Below are positions 1-5,661 of a stretch of 5,799 nt of DNA, piece by piece (within the stretch, counting starts at the first letter, position 1; each line of letters starts with the position of its first letter). The translations under genes and the position numbers were made by a program. Location of the stretch: NCBI GenBank assembly GCA_964646605.1, contig CAZYEX010000058.1, positions 1 through 5,799 on the forward strand, in the 5' to 3' direction. This DNA is from SBAX01 sp964646605 (lineage in GTDB: Bacteria > Planctomycetota > Phycisphaerae > UBA1845). The notes beneath the pieces were generated by a model. The model made no database searches. It saw only the letters and a list, made by a program, of their open reading frames with translations, and was not told where the DNA came from.

Positions 1-396
1 CCGCTCGTCGTCCATGGAGAAGCCCTTCACCAGGTATTCGCTCAAGCGCGCCGTCGCCCATTGGCGGAACTGGGTGCCGCGATGGCTGCGAACGCGATAA
101 CCCACGGAGAGGATGGCGGGGAGGCTGTAGTGCTCGATCTCACGGGTGACCTGCCGGGCGCCCTCTTTTCGAACTATCCGGAATTTCCGGATAGTTGCTC
201 CCGGTTCAAGCTCGCCCTCCTCGTAGATGTTCTGTAAGTGCTCGTTGATCGTCCTTACGTCCTTCTGAAACAGTTCGGCGATCAGCACCTGAGTCAGCCA
301 GATTGTTTCGTTTTCGAACCGGCACTCGATGCGCGTGCGCCCATCCTCCGTCTGGTAGAGGACGATTCCGGATTGAGGTGTTGCGTCATCGGGCAT
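1..396 (-). CDS. rhuM: RhuM-family protein (virulence RhuM family), partial, C-terminus beyond window edge
   Basis: The ATG at 396-394 opens a frame that stays open to base 1, giving the first 132 residues of a longer protein. The N-terminus has the family hallmarks: GIVLYQTEDGRTRIE (10-24), TIWLTQVLIAELF (31-43, a winged-helix-like segment), NIYEEGELE (56-64), TIRKFRIV (68-75) and VGYRVRSHRGTQFRQWAT (98-115), ending at MDDER. RhuM was named from Salmonella SPI-3; its biochemical role is not established, though the N-terminal part looks DNA-binding. Genes of this family are often found in type I restriction-modification operons, as here, directly after hsdS with only 9 bp between stop and start. 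A strong AGGAGG lies 5 nt before the ATG and overlaps the hsdS stop, so translation is probably coupled. A perfect palindrome sits in codons 67-75 (separate entry). Family assignment is firm; function is not. Confidence 0.88.
   Translation of the reverse strand, partial: MPDDATPQSGIVLYQTEDGRTRIECRFENETIWLTQVLIAELFQKDVRTINEHLQNIYEEGELEPGATIRKFRIVRKEGARQVTREIEHYSLPAILSVGYRVRSHRGTQFRQWATARLSEYLVKGFSMDDER
172..196. repeat. Perfect 25-bp palindrome inside the rhuM coding sequence
   Basis: The arms aactatccggaa (172-183) and ttccggatagtt (185-196) are exact reverse complements around the single base 184. In the coding frame the element runs from the third base of Ala67 through Val75, encoding T-I-R-K-F-R-I-V. 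Both DNA dyad symmetry and an mRNA stem-loop are possible. It may be an operator or RNA structure, or a by-product of a conserved peptide; the sequence alone does not decide. Confidence 0.85.
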
Positions 397-401
397 CGGA
401 T

Positions 402-407
402 CCTCCT
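402..407 (-). promoter_or_regulatory. Ribosome binding site of rhuM overlapping hsdS stop
   Basis: On the minus strand AGGAGG is followed by 5 nt (ATCCG) and then the rhuM ATG. The hsdS TAG (408-406) overlaps the first two bases of this Shine-Dalgarno. This fixes the rhuM start and suggests that ribosomes ending hsdS can re-initiate on rhuM. Confidence 0.75.
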
Positions 408-1533
408 AGAGTTCTCCATTGAAGGCTTGATGCAGCAGCGACTTTTTCAACGCCTCCAGCGCGGCGAGCTTGCGCTGGTAGAGGGATTCGAGGCGCTGGG
501 TTTCGGCACGGAGGTCGTTGAGCTTGGCAACGATCTGCTGCTGTTCGGTAACTGACTTCGGGAACGAAATCTCAACCGTCTTTAGCAAACTCGCCTTGAT
601 GCCTTTTACCGTCGCTCCCGTTCCCTTGGCATGAATGCGCTGTTGGACAGGCTGCGAGCGCAAGAGGTATTTCAGGAACGCCCTGTCGAGCTTGGAGGCG
701 TCCGGCTGCATGATGATGATGCGTTGGGCGAAGACGACTTTCTCGTCAGTGTCTAGCTGGGCTACATTGCCGAGAGGTGCTTCGGTCGTGAAAAGCACGT
801 CGCCCATTCGAGGAATACCGCGAGTCATCCAGTCGTCGTAGGAATCGGGGGCCACGTACTCAATTGGAGTCTCTTGCACATAGCCCATCTTCACGTTCTT
901 GGCTGTGATTAGTCGCAGACCGCTTTCGGTCTTCGTGGGAGTCTTGCCACGGTAGTCGATGAATCGAATGCGCTGCCCAATAGTCGTCTCAACCCACCCG
1001 TCGCCGTACTGGGTGAAGACGGATTGGAGGTGGCTTTCGAAGAGGGCGCGGGCGTTTTGGAGGTTCTTTTCGGCGTTGGCTTTGGCGGTGGCAAGGCCGT
1101 CAAACGCTTCGTCGAGGATGCCGACGATCCGCTGCTGTTCGGAGCGAGTCGGGTAAGCAATGACCAACTCCTTCAGCAGCTTGTAGTGCCGGGCATACCC
1201 AAGCGAATCGAGATTCGCCATCTGTAACTGGTAGTAGAAGAATTTCGGCAACAAAAACGCTCGGGGTTGCAAAATCTTCACTCCGTCAGCACCGAGTACG
1301 AAGTCAAAGTCCACGTATTTCAGAACTTTCGTGTGGTCGCCGAATACAACGATTGGTGTCGTGACATTGAAGAGATCGGCTTCGTTATCCCAATAGCCGT
1401 TGATGAAGTCCTCCTCTTGCGAAACGACCGGATACGCGCCGTCATCCAAGAAATCCTTTCGCTGAATCTTCTGCGTGTAGGTCACCTTCTCGATGCAGTC
1501 CTCGAAAGTTTCTTTTTTCCAACCGTTCTTCAT
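406..1533 (-). CDS. hsdS: Type I restriction-modification system specificity subunit HsdS
   Basis: HsdS recognises the bipartite DNA target and docks two HsdM subunits, and HsdR when present. From the ATG at 1533 the protein is 375 residues and begins MKNGWKKETFEDC, a typical HsdS start. Two target recognition domains are visible: TRD1 at about residues 5-128 (YPVVSQEEDFINGYW, then VLGADGVKILQP) and TRD2 at about 180-327 (YRGKTPTKTESG, GDVLFTTEAPLGNV). Each is followed by a helical conserved region, with SEQQRIVGILDEAFDGLATAK after TRD1 and TEQQQIVAKLNDLRAE plus the usual C-terminal LKKSLLHQAFNGEL after TRD2. Length is slightly short but both halves are complete. An in-frame ATG at 1614 would add 27 residues, but that extension is proline-, arginine- and alanine-rich, unlike HsdS, and reads out of frame over an apparent HsdM relic, so I prefer 1533. 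The target sequence cannot be deduced from the protein. Confidence 0.93.
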   Translation of the reverse strand: MKNGWKKETFEDCIEKVTYTQKIQRKDFLDDGAYPVVSQEEDFINGYWDNEADLFNVTTPIVVFGDHTKVLKYVDFDFVLGADGVKILQPRAFLLPKFFYYQLQMANLDSLGYARHYKLLKELVIAYPTRSEQQRIVGILDEAFDGLATAKANAEKNLQNARALFESHLQSVFTQYGDGWVETTIGQRIRFIDYRGKTPTKTESGLRLITAKNVKMGYVQETPIEYVAPDSYDDWMTRGIPRMGDVLFTTEAPLGNVAQLDTDEKVVFAQRIIIMQPDASKLDRAFLKYLLRSQPVQQRIHAKGTGATVKGIKASLLKTVEISFPKSVTEQQQIVAKLNDLRAETQRLESLYQRKLAALEALKKSLLHQAFNGEL

Positions 1534-1601
1534 AGCAGTTGCCGGATGGTTTGCAGCACCTCCGCGGTCGCGGCGTCGAGGGTCGCAATGGATTGTCGCA
1601 G
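1530..1601 (-). pseudogene. Relic of an HsdM C-terminal end directly upstream of hsdS
   Basis: In a frame used by neither neighbour, minus-strand bases 1601-1530 encode LRQS followed by IATLDAATAEVLQTIRQLL and a TGA. The intact HsdM of this operon ends IAALDAQSAQVLVKIKELL then TGA: 11 of 19 residues are identical and most others are conservative. In both places the stop forms an ATGA overlap with the next gene's ATG (hsdS here, the BRO-N gene at 2455). It has no start codon of its own and lies after the BRO-N stop at 1607. The simplest reading is the tail of a former hsdM once fused by ATGA to this hsdS, left after recombination or insertion upstream. Nucleotide identity to the local hsdM end is modest, so it more likely comes from a divergent hsdM than from a recent duplication. 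Confidence 0.65.
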
Positions 1602-1606
1602 CCGGT

Positions 1607-2455
1607 TTAGGCATTGCGCGGCCCTGTGATTCTTTTCACTCTGGCCGGAGGCAGATAGTTCTGGCCGGTGACGACGTTTTGCCCGGTTTTCTGTTCCAAC
1701 TCCAGTCGGGCCTTTTTGGCGATGTCACCACCGCTCTTGGCGGCGACCTTGTTTTCATCCATGCCGGTGGCGACGTTTTTTTCTGCGATCTGCCGGGTGG
1801 ATAGCTCGGCCAAAGCGGTGAAGATGAGTTCGGCCTCGCTCATGTGGTCACGCAGGTTCTGGGCTTTGAGGCCTTTGATGGCCTTGTGGTCTTGAACCGT
1901 GACGCCGGACCACTCCTGATGGATGATGTTGGTGAGAATGGCGTATTCTTCGCCTTTACGGATGTCGTGATCGGCCCAGTAGTCGGTGAGTTTGTTGCGG
2001 GTCTCCTGCCCGGTCATGCGTTGCTGAATCCATCGTTCGCTACGGCCGTGCTTGTGCCAGGTATCACGGGCACGATCGAGGGAAAGGGACGGATCGGCCA
2101 TTTCCTGCATCCGTTCGTAACCGACCTTGGCCAGCCAGAGCTTGATCGGCTCGGCCTTGGGGCTGGGGACGCTTTGGACGAGACGCAGGAGGGTTTCTGG
2201 GCTGGCCACGTCGGTGAGGCGCATTTTACCGTCCTCGGCGGGCAGTTTCAACTGGTAACAGTTTGTTACCAGTTCACTGCCCTCTTTAGCCAAGCGGCCT
2301 TTTAGAACCTTCCAATACTTTCTGGACGCCTGGTAGTCCGGCTGTTGGGTCAGCACTTGAATGATGTCCACGACGGAAAAGAGCCACGATTCCGTTTTCT
2401 CATCGTAAACACGACGGATTTCGTGTTGTTCAAATAGCACAGGTAGCATTTTCAT
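1607..2455 (-). CDS. BRO-N domain / DinD-like protein embedded in the type I R-M operon
   Basis: The 282-residue protein has an N-terminal BRO-N (phage antirepressor-like) domain at about 5-120: VLFEQHEIRRVYDEKTESW, FSVVDIIQVLT, YWKVLKGRL, ELVTNCYQLKL, RLTDVASPETLLRLVQSV and EPIKLWLAKVGYERMQEM. A helical C-terminal part (about 125-270) resembles DinD, with EYAILTNIIHQEW, GLKAQNLRDHMSEAELIFTALAE and TGQNVVTGQNYLPP. No signal peptide or membrane segment is visible. BRO-N proteins bind DNA in viruses and phages; DinD is an SOS-induced protein reported to inhibit RecA filaments. Whether this relative does either is unknown. The start overlaps the hsdM stop as ATGA, so it is cotranslated with hsdM. 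A second in-frame ATG lies two codons later. It separates hsdM from hsdS, a placement seen in other type I operons. A 25-bp imperfect palindrome lies in codons 61-69. Confidence 0.88.
   Translation of the reverse strand: MKMLPVLFEQHEIRRVYDEKTESWLFSVVDIIQVLTQQPDYQASRKYWKVLKGRLAKEGSELVTNCYQLKLPAEDGKMRLTDVASPETLLRLVQSVPSPKAEPIKLWLAKVGYERMQEMADPSLSLDRARDTWHKHGRSERWIQQRMTGQETRNKLTDYWADHDIRKGEEYAILTNIIHQEWSGVTVQDHKAIKGLKAQNLRDHMSEAELIFTALAELSTRQIAEKNVATGMDENKVAAKSGGDIAKKARLELEQKTGQNVVTGQNYLPPARVKRITGPRNA
2250..2274. repeat. 25-bp near-perfect palindrome inside the BRO-N gene
   Basis: Arms aactggtaaca (2250-2260) and tgttaccagtt (2264-2274) are exact reverse complements, separated by three bases (2261-2263). 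The element covers part of codon 61 to part of codon 69, encoding the stretch E-L-V-T-N-C-Y-Q-L. On the mRNA it can form an 11-bp stem; as DNA it is a dyad centred on 2262. It has the same total length and nearly the same gene position as the palindrome in rhuM but an unrelated sequence. Confidence 0.85.
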
Positions 2456-3906
2456 AGTAGCTCCTTGATCTTGACCAGCACTTGGGCGCTCTGGGCGTCC
2501 AAAGCGGCGATTTCGTCCATGATAGCCTCGGGGCTGCGGTGTGTGATTTCCTCGACGCCGTTGGGGTTCTTCACGGAGAGGTCGAAGGTCGTCTGGTCGA
2601 TGCTCGCGGCGTCCACGCTCCAGGACTTGGGCGAGTCGGCAAAGGTTTTTTGCAGCTTCACGAATTCGGTGAGGTCGTCGTCGTTGAGGGGGTTGGTCTT
2701 GCCCAGGTTGCGGCCAGGGTCGAGCTGGTAGAACCAGACCTGCCGCGTGGGGGCACCTTTCTCAAAGAAAAGCACCACGGTCTTGACGCCCGCGCCCTGG
2801 AACGTGCCGCCGGGGCAGTCGAGCACGGTGTGCAGTTGGCAGCTTTCCAGCAGGAGCTTGCGCAGGCTCACGGAGGCGTTGTCGGTGTTGGAGAGGAAGG
2901 TGTTCTTGATGACCACGCCGCCGCGCCCGCCGGCCTTGAGGATTTTGATGAAGTGCTGGAGGAACAGGAACGCCGTCTCGCCGGTACGGATGGGGAAGTT
3001 CTGCTGCACTTCCTTGCGCTCCTTGCCGCCGAAGGGGGGATTGGCCAGCACCACATCGTAGCGGTCTTTTTGCTGAATGTCGGCGAGGTTTTCGGTGAGG
3101 GTGTTGGTGTGGATGATGTTGGGCGCCTCGATGCCGTGCAGGATCATGTTCATGATGGCGATGACGTAGGCGAGGGACTTCTTTTCCTTCCCGTAGAAGG
3201 TGCGGGTCTGGAGAGTGGTGAGGTCCTTGGTGGTCAGGCCCTTCTTCGCCTTCAGGAATTCAAAAGACTCGCAGAGGAAGCCCGCCGAGCCGACCGCGCC
3301 GTCGTAGATGCGCTCGCCGATCCTGGGCTTTACGACCTGCACGATGGCGCGGATGAGCGGGCGCGGGGTGTAATACTCGCCGCCGTTACGCCCGGCGTTG
3401 CCCATGTTCTTGATCTTGGCCTCGTACAGGTGACTTAGCTCGTGCTTTTCGGTCTGGGAGCGGAAGCGAAGCTCGTCGATGTGGTCGATGATCTCGCGCA
3501 GGTTGTAGCCGCTTTGGATCTTGTTCTTAATCTCGCCGAAGATCTCCCCGATCTTGTATTCGATGGTGTTGGGTCCGGTGGCCTTCTGCTTGAAGCTGTG
3601 CAGGTAGGGAAAGAGCTTTTGATTGACGAAGTCGCGGAGGTCGTCGCCGGTCATGGCCTTGTTGTGGTCGAGCTTGCCGTCCTTGCCCTTGGGCGCGGCC
3701 CAGGTTTCCCAGCGGTAGGGTTTGTCGAGGATGTAGGTGTATTTTCTGCCGTTCAGGGCGGCTTCATCGGCGCGGTCCTGCTCGAAGCCGTCGAGGTATT
3801 TCAGGAAGAGCAGCCACGAGGTCTGTTCGGTGTAGTCCAGCTCGGTGGTGCAACCGGCCTCTTTCCAGAGTACGTCGTCGATGTTCTTGAAGGCTTGTTC
3901 AAACAT
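2452..3906 (-). CDS. hsdM: Type I restriction-modification system DNA methyltransferase subunit HsdM
   Basis: HsdM transfers a methyl group from S-adenosylmethionine to adenine N6 at the site chosen by HsdS. The 484-residue protein is full length for the family. An N-terminal helical HsdM_N domain covers about 1-155 (MFEQAFKNIDDVLWKEAG, LLFLKYLDGFE). The N6-adenine methyltransferase fold follows: GEYYTPRPLIRAIV at 176-189, SAM-binding motif I YDGAVGSAGF at 201-210, and catalytic motif IV NPPF at 289-292 after DRYDVVLA. GGRGGVVIKNTFLSN (327-340) and TVLDCPGGTFQGAGVKTVVLFF (360-381) are typical later strands. Motif I has G-A-V-G-S-A-G where many HsdM have P-A-x-G-T-G-G, a variant I associate with one HsdM subfamily rather than inactivation. 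The C-terminus is a helix that docks HsdS. An AGGAG lies 5 nt before the ATG. The stop overlaps the next gene by ATGA. HsdR is absent from the window. Confidence 0.96.
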   Translation of the reverse strand: MFEQAFKNIDDVLWKEAGCTTELDYTEQTSWLLFLKYLDGFEQDRADEAALNGRKYTYILDKPYRWETWAAPKGKDGKLDHNKAMTGDDLRDFVNQKLFPYLHSFKQKATGPNTIEYKIGEIFGEIKNKIQSGYNLREIIDHIDELRFRSQTEKHELSHLYEAKIKNMGNAGRNGGEYYTPRPLIRAIVQVVKPRIGERIYDGAVGSAGFLCESFEFLKAKKGLTTKDLTTLQTRTFYGKEKKSLAYVIAIMNMILHGIEAPNIIHTNTLTENLADIQQKDRYDVVLANPPFGGKERKEVQQNFPIRTGETAFLFLQHFIKILKAGGRGGVVIKNTFLSNTDNASVSLRKLLLESCQLHTVLDCPGGTFQGAGVKTVVLFFEKGAPTRQVWFYQLDPGRNLGKTNPLNDDDLTEFVKLQKTFADSPKSWSVDAASIDQTTFDLSVKNPNGVEEITHRSPEAIMDEIAALDAQSAQVLVKIKELL

Positions 3907-3911
3907 CGGTG

Positions 3912-3916
3912 CTCCT
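3912..3916 (-). promoter_or_regulatory. Ribosome binding site of hsdM
   Basis: AGGAG on the minus strand, 5 nt (CACCG) before the hsdM ATG at 3906. It overlaps the TAG (3917-3915) that ends a short upstream reading frame, so translation of that frame would bear on hsdM initiation. Confidence 0.7.
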
Positions 3917-4031
3917 ACGTTCGGAGTCGGGCGTGTTCGTAGGCCCGGAGGACCTGGTCGTGGATGGGGTGCTCGCAGTCGCAGTCATCGACGATGAACC
4001 GCTCGCTGCCGGTTTTTCTGTCGTCGCCCAC
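3915..4031 (-). CDS. Possible small ORF (38 aa) leading into hsdM
   Basis: A GTG at 4031-4029, preceded by GGAG with 10 nt spacing, opens a 38-codon frame ending TAG at 3915, 8 bp before the hsdM ATG. I do not recognise the product. It starts VGDDRKTGSERFIVDD, then has CDCEHPIHDQ and ends VLRAYEHARLRT. The middle is acidic with two cysteines and two histidines close together, which could bind metal, and the end looks helical. In favour are the tight spacing, the stop within the hsdM ribosome binding site (the same arrangement as hsdS/rhuM), and a protein-like composition. Against are the short length, the GTG start, and overlapping open frames on both strands in this GC-rich stretch. The frame is open upstream but has no ATG there, so it could also be the tail of a decayed gene. 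Confidence 0.35.
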   Translation of the reverse strand: MGDDRKTGSERFIVDDCDCEHPIHDQVLRAYEHARLRT

Positions 4032-4118
4032 CGACTGGGTTCTCCGCCCGCGTGGCTCGCGTCGCGCCGCCGCAACACGGTGACTGCGTTTGCAGTGTGG
4101 CGCACCGAATTGAAGCCA

Positions 4119-4147
4119 GTATAGCGGAGCGAGCGGTAAGTCGTCGA
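4119..4147 (-). promoter_or_regulatory. Candidate sigma70-like promoter for the R-M operon
   Basis: Reading leftward, TCGACG (4147-4142; 4 of 6 matches to TTGACA) is followed by 17 bp and TATACT (4124-4119; 5 of 6 matches to TATAAT). It lies just past the recombinase stop at 4161 and about 215 bp before the hsdM ATG, in front of the possible small ORF. It is the only AT-richer hexamer with good spacing that I saw in this gap. A transcript starting near 4112 would have a long leader. This is prediction by eye only. Confidence 0.4.
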
Positions 4148-4160
4148 GCGCCGGGTCCCG

Positions 4161-4862
4161 TCATGCGGCCGCGCTACGCCGGACGATCCGCGCTATCGCT
4201 TGGTGGGTCCAACTTCCCGACTTGCCGGTTTTGGTGGGGACGCCGCGGGCGGTAAGGGCGTCAGCGATGCGTTCCAGGGTCCAGCCGAGCCCGCGCCAAC
4301 CCCGGATTTCTGTGATGACGGCTTGTTCGGACTCGCTCGGGACGAGGGTTGTCCCGTCGGGTGCTAGGTCAAACCCGTAGGGCAGGGTGCCGATGCGCTG
4401 GCCGTTGGTGCGTTTGACGGCCATTGCGGAGCGGGTCCGCTCGCGGGTTAGGTTGCGTTCCATTTCGGCCGCGCCGGCGAGAACGACGAGCATGAACCGG
4501 CCAGCGGCGCTCGTGGTGTCGATGGCGTTGCCGCCTAAGTCCACGACGTGCAGTGCGACCCCGGCCTTTTCCCAACGCTCGACCGTCGTCAAACAATCGC
4601 CCGCGTTTCGGAACATCCGATCCAGCTTGAGCATGACCACGCCGTCGGCCTTGCGCTCACGGATCGCCGTTAACAGCCGTTGCCCGCCGTCGCGCGACGC
4701 CAGCGGCTTCCCGCCGGACACCCCGGCGTCGGTGATGAGGTCCAGCAATTCCGACCCCCGCATGGTGCAGTACGCTTTGATTCGCTCGGCCTGGGCTTCC
4801 AGACCCAGCCCGCTGTCCGCTTGCTCGTTTGTCGAACAGCGCGTGTATCCGACTGCTTTCAT
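4161..4862 (-). CDS. Serine recombinase (resolvase/invertase family)
   Basis: The 233-residue protein cuts and rejoins DNA through a phosphoserine link. The catalytic N-terminal domain (about 1-150) begins GYTRCSTNEQ, so Ser10 is the predicted nucleophile with Arg8 beside it. GLGLEAQ (18-24), VVMLKLDRMFRN (75-86) and FMLVVLAGAAEMERNLTRERT (123-143) are the other hallmark blocks, supplying active-site arginines and the long E helix. A short Recombinase-type DNA-binding region follows (about 157-230): PYGFDL, then ITEIRGWRGLGWTLERIADALTARGVPT and WTHQAIARIVRR. It has no zinc ribbon or long coiled coil, so it is closer in size to resolvases and invertases than to large phage integrases. GGAG lies 9 nt before the ATG. 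It is 82 bp downstream of the AAA+ gene, and a strong dyad sits in that gap. It probably belongs to a mobile element. Substrate site unknown. Confidence 0.93.
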   Translation of the reverse strand: MKAVGYTRCSTNEQADSGLGLEAQAERIKAYCTMRGSELLDLITDAGVSGGKPLASRDGGQRLLTAIRERKADGVVMLKLDRMFRNAGDCLTTVERWEKAGVALHVVDLGGNAIDTTSAAGRFMLVVLAGAAEMERNLTRERTRSAMAVKRTNGQRIGTLPYGFDLAPDGTTLVPSESEQAVITEIRGWRGLGWTLERIADALTARGVPTKTGKSGSWTHQAIARIVRRSAAA

Positions 4863-4887
4863 GGTTCAATACTCCAAACCGGACACC

Positions 4888-4919
4888 GGCGGCGAGTCCG
4901 CGTCAACGGACCCGCCGCC
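4888..4919. repeat. Strong inverted repeat/hairpin between the AAA+ gene and the recombinase gene
   Basis: Bases 4888-4900 pair with 4907-4919: 13 positions with one A/C mismatch (4895/4912) and a 6-nt loop cgtcaa. The stem is nearly all GC. It sits 26 bp upstream of the recombinase ATG and 26 bp downstream of the AAA+ stop. No T-run follows on either strand, so a classical intrinsic terminator is unlikely. It could be an operator or recombination dyad for the neighbouring recombinase, or an mRNA processing or stabilising structure. Confidence 0.6.
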
Positions 4920-4944
4920 AGCGCCCGGGTAATGGGTTGGCTCA

Positions 4945-5661
4945 TTAGGCCGCGACGGCTTCCGGGGTCCGCGTCGCCACGGATTCAGGACTTCGCTTGC
5001 GCTCGGCCTTGAACCGCCGCAACGTGTCCGGCAGACCGTCCACAAGGTCGCGGACGTTGTTTCCGCTCGACCGCGCGTCATACTTGCCCTGCACGTAGGA
5101 AAGCATCCGAAAACCGTCGGGAATCGGCAGGGAAAGTTCCCCTGCGATGCGCTCCAGGTGTTCGGCGACGGCTTTGGCGTCGGGCTTGCGGAATCGGAAC
5201 CGTCGCCAGCGGGAATACAACCCGTCCACGTCGTCGGCCCAGGTGGTCGATGTCGTCGTGCCGATGACGATGACGTGGTTCGGCAGATTCTCCAGAATCC
5301 CCAGCAGCATCCGCAGACAGTCTTTGTTCAGGTGTTGGATTTCGTCCAGGATGTAGGCACGGCGACCGTTCCCGCCCCAGCCGTAGACGCGCATCCGCCC
5401 TTCCAATTCGCGGAAGTCGGCGACCAGCGCCGACCGGCTGTCGATGCGTTCGATAGCGAAGTCGAAGCATCCCAGCGCCCGGGCCGTGACGTAGGCGGCG
5501 CTCGTTTTCCCACAACCCGCAATCCCGTCGGACTCGAAAAGCCAGCGCTCCCCGCATCCGTCGAACAGCCACGAATCGCCGCACGCTTCCCGTATCTCGT
5601 CGATGATCGGCTGACCGGCGAAGTCATCCCAAGTTTTCGGTCGGTATCGTTCGCTTAGCAT
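4945..5661 (-). CDS. Compact AAA+ ATPase, clamp-loader (RFC/DnaX)-like
   Basis: The 238-residue protein starts LSERYRPKTWDDFAGQ, the classic N-terminus of clamp-loader small subunits. Walker A is GIAGCGKTS (46-54), Walker B is YILDEIQHL (103-111, Asp106-Glu107), and a sensor-1-like strand VIVIGTTTS ends near 138. LYSRWRRFRF (148-157) matches the SRC arginine-finger position with W for C. GNNVRDLVDGLP (200-211) fits sensor 2. The last 25 or so residues are charged and disordered-looking. Typical RFC or DnaX subunits continue into a collar domain of 80 or more residues that is missing here, so this may act alone or with a partner rather than in a pentameric loader. It ends in tandem stops TAA TGA. 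The start overlaps the upstream stop (ATGCTAA). AAA+ assignment is firm; clamp loading is inference, and a role in element replication or recombination is equally possible. Confidence 0.85.
   Translation of the reverse strand: MLSERYRPKTWDDFAGQPIIDEIREACGDSWLFDGCGERWLFESDGIAGCGKTSAAYVTARALGCFDFAIERIDSRSALVADFRELEGRMRVYGWGGNGRRAYILDEIQHLNKDCLRMLLGILENLPNHVIVIGTTTSTTWADDVDGLYSRWRRFRFRKPDAKAVAEHLERIAGELSLPIPDGFRMLSYVQGKYDARSSGNNVRDLVDGLPDTLRRFKAERKRSPESVATRTPEAVAA

Noticed and set aside
1844..2305. 153-codon plus-strand frame over the BRO-N gene
   Set aside because: Antisense shadow; the minus-strand protein has recognised BRO-N and DinD-like segments.
2482..3438. 318-codon plus-strand frame across hsdM
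   Set aside because: Antisense shadow of a clearly recognised hsdM; its valine-, glycine- and glutamate-rich composition is typical of the complement of a GC-rich gene, with no recognisable motif.
3442..3942. 166-codon plus-strand frame over the start of hsdM
   Set aside because: Antisense to conserved HsdM N-terminal domain; low-complexity valine/leucine/glutamate composition.
3899..4105. 68-codon GTG-started minus-strand frame over the hsdM leader
   Set aside because: Serine-, threonine- and arginine-rich out-of-frame translation; the alternative frame ending at 3915 looks more protein-like and does not run into hsdM.
4888..4919. Intrinsic terminator
   Set aside because: The stem is strong but no T-run follows on either strand, so I call only an inverted repeat.
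5158..5658. 166-codon plus-strand frame and minus-strand frames overlapping the AAA+ gene
   Set aside because: The AAA+ frame holds Walker A, Walker B and sensor motifs; the others have none.
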